64,000 nucleotides of DNA, taken from positions 27,624-91,623 of the forward strand of contig CAYLYX010000013.1 in assembly GCA_964387945.1 (NCBI GenBank), given 5' to 3'. Positions within the stretch are counted from its first letter, which is position 1, and each line of letters begins with the position of its first letter. The notes beneath the pieces were generated by a model that saw only the letters and a program-made list of their open reading frames with translations, was not told the origin of the DNA and did not search any database. This DNA comes from Parvicella sp964387945 (GTDB taxonomy: Bacteria > Bacteroidota > Bacteroidia > Flavobacteriales_D > Parvicellaceae). The translations under genes and the position numbers were made by a program. This document shows positions 58,985-64,000 of this stretch, piece by piece.

Positions 58985-61432
58985 CTAGAACTTTAGATAT
59001 AAACTCGTCAGGAAGTTCCTTCCTGCTTGTGGATAATAGAAGTTTTCGGTGATGGTTTCTCCTCCCAAATAGTAGCTGTAAGTGTAGCCATTGTTTTCGT
59101 AAAGTGTATTGGTGACATTGTTTACCTGCAAGGCAATAGACAATTCTTTACCAATGATGTTTTTAAGGCTATAACTAGCTCTGAGATGCGTCACGAAATA
59201 GGCATCCATCACTCGGTTTTCATCTTGTGTATTGTCGAGGTACTGCTTGCCCACATACTTGGGGAGTATACTAAAGATTAAACCTTTCTTAGGCTCGTAG
59301 TTAACGCTTCCACCCAAGATAACATTGGGAGAAAACCCTAAGTCTACATTTTCATGAACGATTTCAATTTGTCCTCCATTGTCATAATCGTCAATGTATT
59401 CCGTAAAGATTGGAATTTTGTTTTGCGAAAGAGTTGCATTAACCCCAATATTTAATGTTTTATGCGCCTGATAACCAACTTCAAGTTCTAACCCGGCCCG
59501 ATAGCTCTTGTCCACATTTGTTCTGTTGTATGCCCCTACATCATTGATTTCACCAGTAAGGATCAGCTGGTTTTTGTAGTTCATGTGATAAACGTTCGCA
59601 TTGGCAGAAAGTCGCTTTGATCCATATCGATATCCAGCCTCAAGATCCATCAGTGTCTCGGGTGTTGGATAGCTTGAAGGAGTAGACTCTACGAAGTCGT
59701 TCCGCACAGGCTCTCTATTGGCAATCGCAAATGAAGCATATGCAATTCCTTTTCCAACTTCATAACTGGCACCAACTTTTGGATTAAAAAACGTATAGTC
59801 AACCTGTTGATTTCCTTCTATTTCATTGTTCCCAAGGTCATTCAGCCCAAGAAACTCATATTGGATATTTCTTACTTGAGCATCAGCGAAAATCGTCAGT
59901 TTTCCTTTGGTCCAGTTCGCCTTTAGGTAAGAGTTGACATCGAGTTTTGTTGCATTGTTGTTGTAATAGCGATCTCCTAACTCTCCATTCGAAGCGTATT
60001 CTGCCCAAATCACTTTCCCAAAATGATCCCCATCGTAGAAGTTGCCGGCACCACCTAACGTTAGACTCAGCCCTTTGTGACTATAATTGATAGAATAAAC
60101 AGCACCGTAGAAGTGATTCTCCAACCACAGTTGTCGAATGATGTTGGAGGTGGTGATGGTATCACTTGTTAGTTCGATGAAGTCCAAGCCATAGGTAGCA
60201 AGGTCTTCACCTTGGAGGTACTGCTCGTAATAACCCGTCCCATAAGTGTAATGCCCCGACAAGTTTACGTTTAGTTTTTTACTGAATCGATGCGTGAAAT
60301 GCAGTTGGTAATGATCTTGTTGATAATCATCCACTTCATTCTCGTAAGTGTAATAATTGTAAGTTCTACCTGCATTGAGCATTCGTTCTCTTTCATCATC
60401 AGAAAGCCAATTGCGGTCAGCAAAAGCGTTGATGGCGTCTTCATCTCCATCAATGATACTCTCATGTGTGCCCCACCACGCTTGATAAGTTCTTTCTTTT
60501 CCACTAAACACATTAGCTCTCAAAGAGGATTTCTTACCTACCCATGCACCCGATAAGTAAAACGACTTTAGGTTGGAAGAAGCACGATCCACATATCCTT
60601 CTGATACTATTCTTGATAAACGTCCATCAAACGTGAATTTACCATCAATCAGTCCAGTTCCAACTTTTACGGTATTCCGCATAGTATTGAAAGAGCCAAA
60701 ACTGTTATCGAGAACTGCATACGGCTTTTCACTCACGGCATTGGTTTGAATGTTAATACTTGCACCGAATGCGGCTGCACCGTTTGTTGAAGTTCCAACA
60801 CCCCTTTGAATCTGCATTCCATCCACAGATGATGCAAAGTCTGGCATGTTTACCCACCACACTCCGTGCGATTCGGGATCGTTTAGCGGAATTCCATTGA
60901 CGGTAACGTTGGTTCGAGTTGGATCTACTCCTCGAATACGAACGCCCGTATATCCAACTCCAGCACCTGCGTCACTTGTTACAACTGTGCTGGGCGTTTG
61001 ATCCAACAAGTACGGGAGATCCTGTGCAAAATTTGCCTTTCGGATATCAGCCTTACTGATGTTGGAGAAGGTAGTGGGAGTAGTTTCTTTTGCCTTAATG
61101 GCAATGGCGCTGAACTCGTCCAAAATCACTTCGGCTTCTTGAAGTTCGAATACTGCCTCTTCATCACTGTCTGAAATGGTGATGATTTTCTCCTGTTTCT
61201 CAAATCCAATGTATCGAGCTATAAGGGTGTAGGAGCCGTTGGGTAAATCTTTTAACGAGAAAATTCCCATGTGATCGGCAGTAGCTCCAGCGTAGGAATC
61301 TTTGATTTGCACCGTTGCACCGACCAGCGGTTCGCCACCAGAACTTGAAACTGAACCAGAAATGGTAAATTGAGTGAAAAATCCAGAATACGTAAGTATT
61401 CCTAAAACGAAAAGTAAAAATCTTGTTTTCAT
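58985..61432 (-). CDS. TonB-dependent outer membrane receptor, probably thiamine
   Basis: Energy-coupled outer membrane importer of 815 aa. Signal peptide (1-18), carboxypeptidase-regulatory-like domain (about 20-100; GSVSSSGGEPLVGATVQIKD), plug domain (about 105-230; LPYLLDQTPSTVV, VRIRGVDPTRTNVTVNGIPLND) and a 22-strand barrel ending YYPQAGRNFLTSLYLKF. The TPP riboswitch directly upstream points to thiamine or a precursor as ligand; receptors of this kind are known in Bacteroidota. The usual companions (PnuT permease, kinase) are not next to it. Start set at ATG 61432; an in-frame ATG at 61486 would add 18 residues before the signal. Confidence 0.92.
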   Translation of the reverse strand: MKTRFLLFVLGILTYSGFFTQFTISGSVSSSGGEPLVGATVQIKDSYAGATADHMGIFSLKDLPNGSYTLIARYIGFEKQEKIITISDSDEEAVFELQEAEVILDEFSAIAIKAKETTPTTFSNISKADIRKANFAQDLPYLLDQTPSTVVTSDAGAGVGYTGVRIRGVDPTRTNVTVNGIPLNDPESHGVWWVNMPDFASSVDGMQIQRGVGTSTNGAAAFGASINIQTNAVSEKPYAVLDNSFGSFNTMRNTVKVGTGLIDGKFTFDGRLSRIVSEGYVDRASSNLKSFYLSGAWVGKKSSLRANVFSGKERTYQAWWGTHESIIDGDEDAINAFADRNWLSDDERERMLNAGRTYNYYTYENEVDDYQQDHYQLHFTHRFSKKLNVNLSGHYTYGTGYYEQYLQGEDLATYGLDFIELTSDTITTSNIIRQLWLENHFYGAVYSINYSHKGLSLTLGGAGNFYDGDHFGKVIWAEYASNGELGDRYYNNNATKLDVNSYLKANWTKGKLTIFADAQVRNIQYEFLGLNDLGNNEIEGNQQVDYTFFNPKVGASYEVGKGIAYASFAIANREPVRNDFVESTPSSYPTPETLMDLEAGYRYGSKRLSANANVYHMNYKNQLILTGEINDVGAYNRTNVDKSYRAGLELEVGYQAHKTLNIGVNATLSQNKIPIFTEYIDDYDNGGQIEIVHENVDLGFSPNVILGGSVNYEPKKGLIFSILPKYVGKQYLDNTQDENRVMDAYFVTHLRASYSLKNIIGKELSIALQVNNVTNTLYENNGYTYSYYLGGETITENFYYPQAGRNFLTSLYLKF

Positions 61433-61504
61433 GTCTAAAAAAACATTTAACAAGAACAAGGGGCTAATTCTTGATTGGTTATACAAATAGAATTAACACG
61501 CTTT

Positions 61505-61587
61505 CTCATATTCCTACGCAGGTACTAACCTGATCAGGTCAATGGGTATAATCTCAGTCCGTTAGCTGACGGACACCCCTTTGAGAT
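61505..61587 (-). promoter_or_regulatory. TPP riboswitch (THI element)
   Basis: On the minus strand the segment has the conserved THI-box order: AGGGGTGTCC (61580-61571), a GTCCGT..AACGGAC hairpin, CTGAGAT (61557-61551), TATACCC (61549-61543), and ACCTGATC..GGTTAGTACCTGCG.AGGAA (about 61538-61511). These are the pyrimidine-sensing and diphosphate-sensing helices of the thiamine diphosphate riboswitch. It lies about 75 bases before the receptor ATG. The sequence after it shows no obvious terminator hairpin, so control of translation is more likely. Confidence 0.95.
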
Positions 61588-61591
61588 GCCG

Positions 61592-61599
61592 CAAAAGTA
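61592..61599 (-). promoter_or_regulatory. Promoter -7 box upstream of the TPP riboswitch
   Basis: TACTTTTG on the minus strand (CAAAAGTA on plus) lies immediately before the riboswitch, so the transcript would begin at or next to its first helix. A TTTTC sits near the -33 position. Confidence 0.65.
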
Positions 61600-61634
61600 A
61601 TGGGAAAATTGGAACTGGAAAATAAAATTTGCAG

Positions 61635-62228
61635 TTATTCAGATGGTATTAGTTCTTTGAAAAGATTAAAATCCGCTTTGCAGGGAAACAATTCAGGGTT
61701 TAAGTTCTCTTCATGAAAGAAACCGTTGGAATCAATTGTGTATTTGGTTGCCCGCTTTGCAATTTTTTCTTTCCAATACTTACAGATAGTTGAGTCAGAA
61801 AATAAAATCACATAATAGGAGTCCACATTGTTCTTAGTATGATAAGTCTCTAAGCTGCCAATACAAGGTATGGTTGTTTTGCTTAAGTCGCTGGTTTTCA
61901 AAGCTGTAAAATGAGATAGTGTGTCAATGGCTTTAGAGTCTACAAAACTTACCATTCCCTTGAAGATGCTGTCTTGACAGAATCCATAAAATCGATAGGT
62001 TGTTACCTTTTCATATGGACTGAATTCTCTATATTCTAAAGGAGTTTTCCAGTCAATTCGAGTCGAATCGTATGAGCGATGATACGGTCTGGGCATTTGT
62101 TTAACACTGTCTTGATGTTCTGACGAAGTTGCTGTGCTTTCAGTTTGTGAGTCCTTTTCGTGATCAATAATTGAGTTGCTATTGCAGCTTAAAAGAAAAA
62201 ATAAGGAAAGTGATATTAAAGATCTCAT
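61635..62228 (-). CDS. Hypothetical lipoprotein
   Basis: A 197-aa lipoprotein with a short signal and lipobox (FFLLSC, cysteine at 15), a Ser/Glu-rich linker and a compact domain with two cysteines in TTIPCIGSLE and FPCKADF that could form a disulfide. No family recognised. It overlaps the upstream NadR-like gene by 4 bases, so both are probably co-expressed. Its stop lies about 35 bases before the promoter of the receptor transcript. Confidence 0.68.
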   Translation of the reverse strand: MRSLISLSLFFLLSCNSNSIIDHEKDSQTESTATSSEHQDSVKQMPRPYHRSYDSTRIDWKTPLEYREFSPYEKVTTYRFYGFCQDSIFKGMVSFVDSKAIDTLSHFTALKTSDLSKTTIPCIGSLETYHTKNNVDSYYVILFSDSTICKYWKEKIAKRATKYTIDSNGFFHEENLNPELFPCKADFNLFKELIPSE

Positions 62229-62761
62229 CTAGATTTGCTAATCAGATCCACCGCCATAGAGGTCCTGTCCGTGCCTTCAATGATTTGGTAGTTCATGTTT
62301 AGCTTCTGTAATTCATTTTTGTAGATTCGGAACAATTCTTCTCGAAATTCAGGATGTTCTCTGAGCGGATCTGCCTCCCAGGGAAGGTCAGGCTTACATA
62401 GTAAGTAGAGATCAAATTGTTGTTTGTCAAGCAATTCAAGTATCGTTTCAGAAACAGAGTCGTATTTTACTTTTGACCAGATTTTCAGGGTAATCATTTC
62501 TGTATCTGCGATCAAGAAAGGTTGGTTGGTCCGCGTACTATTCGATTGAAACTGCTGTTTTGCGATGAAGTCCAAATCTTTTTGGTCGTAGTGTCCATTG
62601 GTTTTCTTAAGATACTTTCTAGCAAACTCTGGCGAAAGAAAAGCATCTAACTGATTTGCCAGGGCATTAGCAAGTGTTGTTTTTCCGGAGCTCTCCGGTC
62701 CGAGAATGGCGATACGAAGTGTATTCAAGTCAAAAGCTTCTTTAAGGTTAAAATTAATCAT
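62225..62761 (-). CDS. NadR-like P-loop ATPase/nucleoside kinase
   Basis: A 178-aa protein matching the kinase half of NadR (ribosylnicotinamide kinase-like, AAA_28): P-loop GPESSGKTT near residues 21-29, LSPEFARKYL near 44, FLIADTEMITLKIWSK (Walker B region) and the PDLPWEADPLREHPE lid segment. The NMN-adenylyltransferase half of NadR is absent. It may phosphorylate nicotinamide riboside or another nucleoside-like vitamin precursor. Its place close to a thiamine-regulated receptor is suggestive but it lies upstream of the riboswitch. Confidence 0.85.
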   Translation of the reverse strand: MINFNLKEAFDLNTLRIAILGPESSGKTTLANALANQLDAFLSPEFARKYLKKTNGHYDQKDLDFIAKQQFQSNSTRTNQPFLIADTEMITLKIWSKVKYDSVSETILELLDKQQFDLYLLCKPDLPWEADPLREHPEFREELFRIYKNELQKLNMNYQIIEGTDRTSMAVDLISKSR

Positions 62762-62768
62762 TCTTTGG

Positions 62769-62799
62769 TTTGCACAATACCCATTTTGTGGTATTTTTG
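62769..62799 (+). promoter_or_regulatory. Consensus Bacteroidota promoter for the iscA-like gene
   Basis: TTTG at 62769-62772 is followed after exactly 19 bases by TATTTTTG at 62792-62799, a full match to TTTG-N19-TAnnTTTG. The ATG at 62831 is 31 bases downstream. Confidence 0.85.
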
Positions 62800-62830
62800 C
62801 GGTCTATTTAGATTTATTTTAAATAAGATT

Positions 62831-63154
62831 ATGATCGAAGTAACAGAAAATGCAAAGAATAAAGCAATCCAATTGATGGCAGAGGATGGTAAGCCCGACC
62901 ACTTTATTCGCGTGGGCGTAAAAGGAGGAGGTTGTTCGGGGTTGATGTATGATCTTACTTTTGATAATAGTATTACCGATGAAGATAAGGAGCTGGAGAG
63001 CAACGGTATAAAAGTGGTGGTAGATAAAAAGAGTTTTCTTTATCTTGTAGGTACAACGCTCGACTACTCCGGAGGATTGAATGGAAAAGGGTTTGTTTTT
63101 GTCAACCCAAATGCAAACAGAACATGTGGCTGTGGTGAAAGTTTTTCACTGTAA
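62831..63154 (+). CDS. IscA/SufA/ErpA-type iron-sulfur assembly protein
   Basis: A-type Fe-S carrier protein of 107 aa. The three cluster-binding cysteines are C35 (VKGGGCSG) and C99/C101 (CGCGESF), all in the usual positions. Start set at ATG 62831 (MIEVTENAK), the family's normal N-terminus; the open frame back to 62765 covers the promoter. Located 17 bases before sufB, it is the first gene of a suf operon, so a SufA-like role is most likely. Confidence 0.95.
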   Translation: MIEVTENAKNKAIQLMAEDGKPDHFIRVGVKGGGCSGLMYDLTFDNSITDEDKELESNGIKVVVDKKSFLYLVGTTLDYSGGLNGKGFVFVNPNANRTCGCGESFSL

Positions 63155-63171
63155 GCTAAAAAAGAAAAACC

Positions 63172-64000
63172 ATGAAGTATACTGAGGAGGATTTAAGAGA
63201 GGAGTTAAAAGACAAGGAGTATGAATTCGGTTTTACAACCAATGTAGAATCAGATAAAGCACCTAACGGTCTTAACGAAGATATTATTCGCTTTATTTCT
63301 GCCAAGAAAAATGAGCCTGAATGGTTGCTCGACTACCGTTTAAAAGCACTGAAAGTATGGCAGGAAATGACCGAGCCAGAATGGGCTCACGTGAAGTATC
63401 CAAAACCAGACTTTCAGGCAATTTCTTACTACGCTGCTCCCAAAAAGAAGGAAGAACTAAAAAGTTTAGATGAGGTAGATCCAGAAATCCGTAAGACAAT
63501 GGATCGACTCGGAATTTCGATTGATGAGCAGAAAAAATTGACAGGTGTAGCAGTAGATTTTGTGATGGATTCCGTTTCTGTGGCTACGTCTTTCAAAGAG
63601 AAGCTGGCAGAGTTGGGAATCATTTTTATGTCTTTCTCAGAAGCTGTTCAGAAGCATCCCGATTTGGTAAAAAAATATCTTGGATCAGTCGTTCCGACAG
63701 CAGATAACTTTTATGCAGCTTTGAATTCAGCTGTTTTCTCAGACGGTTCGTTCTGTTACATTCCAAAAGGAGTAAGATGTCCGATGGAGTTGAGTACTTA
63801 CTTCAGAATTAATGAAGCTGGTACAGGTCAGTTTGAGCGAACGCTAGTGGTGGCAGATAAAGGAAGTTATGTGAGCTACCTAGAAGGTTGTACAGCTCCT
63901 CAACGTGATGAGAATCAGCTGCACGCAGCAGTGGTAGAGTTGGTAGCACTAGATGACGCTGAGATTAAATATTCAACCGTACAAAACTGGTTTCCTGGCG
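63172..64000 (+). CDS. sufB: Fe-S cluster assembly protein SufB, 3' end outside window
   Basis: Scaffold subunit of the SufBCD complex. The visible 276 codons start at ATG 63172 (MKYTEEDL) and include the YKYGFTT-like YEFGFTTNVES start, NEPEWLLDYRLKALKVW, the GIIFMSFSEAV region and the FSDGSFCYIPKGVRCPMELSTYF core, all diagnostic for SufB rather than SufD, and the YLEGCTAP motif. The reading frame continues past the window edge. Downstream sufC and sufD are expected. Confidence 0.95.
   Translation, partial: MKYTEEDLREELKDKEYEFGFTTNVESDKAPNGLNEDIIRFISAKKNEPEWLLDYRLKALKVWQEMTEPEWAHVKYPKPDFQAISYYAAPKKKEELKSLDEVDPEIRKTMDRLGISIDEQKKLTGVAVDFVMDSVSVATSFKEKLAELGIIFMSFSEAVQKHPDLVKKYLGSVVPTADNFYAALNSAVFSDGSFCYIPKGVRCPMELSTYFRINEAGTGQFERTLVVADKGSYVSYLEGCTAPQRDENQLHAAVVELVALDDAEIKYSTVQNWFPG

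Noticed and set aside
1..64000. tRNA, rRNA, CRISPR arrays, insertion sequences or prophage genes
   Set aside because: The intergenic gaps are short and none showed cloverleaf, regular spaced repeats, transposase or phage genes on reading.

Overview
The window is a contiguous piece of a Bacteroidota chromosome, most likely a free-living, probably marine, member of the Flavobacteriales. The evidence is a type IX secretion C-terminal sorting domain, a TamL-type lipoprotein BamA homologue, DUF5723, DUF4349 and DUF1573 proteins, Wzi-like barrels, an atpB-E-F-H-A-G cluster without beta and epsilon genes, and repeated Bacteroidota-type promoter boxes (TAnnTTTG about 19 bases after TTTG or TTG). No rRNA, tRNA, insertion sequence, prophage or CRISPR array was seen. 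Coding density is very high: no stretch over 300 bases lacks a gene, and most convergent gene pairs overlap at their stops.

Layout. 1-8.4 kb: yajC (5' end outside the window), coaE, a CPBP protease, dusB, a corrinoid adenosyltransferase, small proteins, an EamA transporter, a DUF2279 protein, ubiE/menG and a DUF1573 protein. 7.3-9.1 kb: scoA and scoB, split by a four-helix-bundle (23S intervening-sequence type) gene flanked by imperfect inverted repeats. 9.2-11.8 kb: a class A penicillin-binding protein with an unusual four-cysteine insert. 11.9-17.7 kb: the ATP synthase operon with a strong hairpin after atpE. 17.7-30.7 kb: a T9SS-exported Omp28-like protein, lipoproteins, a bacilliredoxin, gatC, plsC, a Wzx-like flippase, an ArnT-like glycosyltransferase, trpS, lysS and a DUF4349 protein. 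30.8-33.8 kb: a lipoprotein and DUF5723 barrel pair.

33.7-41.5 kb is a six-gene minus-strand surface-polysaccharide operon: gmd and fcl make GDP-L-fucose, a WecA-type transferase starts a lipid-linked glycan, two Wzi-like barrels flank it, and a large GT-C-like membrane protein closes it. rfbA (45.6 kb) and the flippase (21.8 kb) fit the same theme. 41.6-51.5 kb has cysQ, an RND/MMPL exporter, rfbA, a polyprenyl synthase, an SDR protein, small membrane proteins, a fatty-acid-hydroxylase-like enzyme with an extra domain, and a SpoU rRNA methyltransferase. 51.5-54.1 kb is tamL.

The most unusual part is 54.2-57.9 kb. Four tandem paralogues, three of them with a cytosolic Cys-rich domain, a membrane segment with an AxA-Q-like cleavage site and an exported beta domain, converge on a gene fusing an apparently intact cysteine dioxygenase to a SAM-dependent methyltransferase. 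At 58.4-63 kb a TPP riboswitch controls a TonB-dependent receptor that is probably the thiamine importer. The window ends in an IscA-type gene with a near-perfect promoter and the start of sufB.
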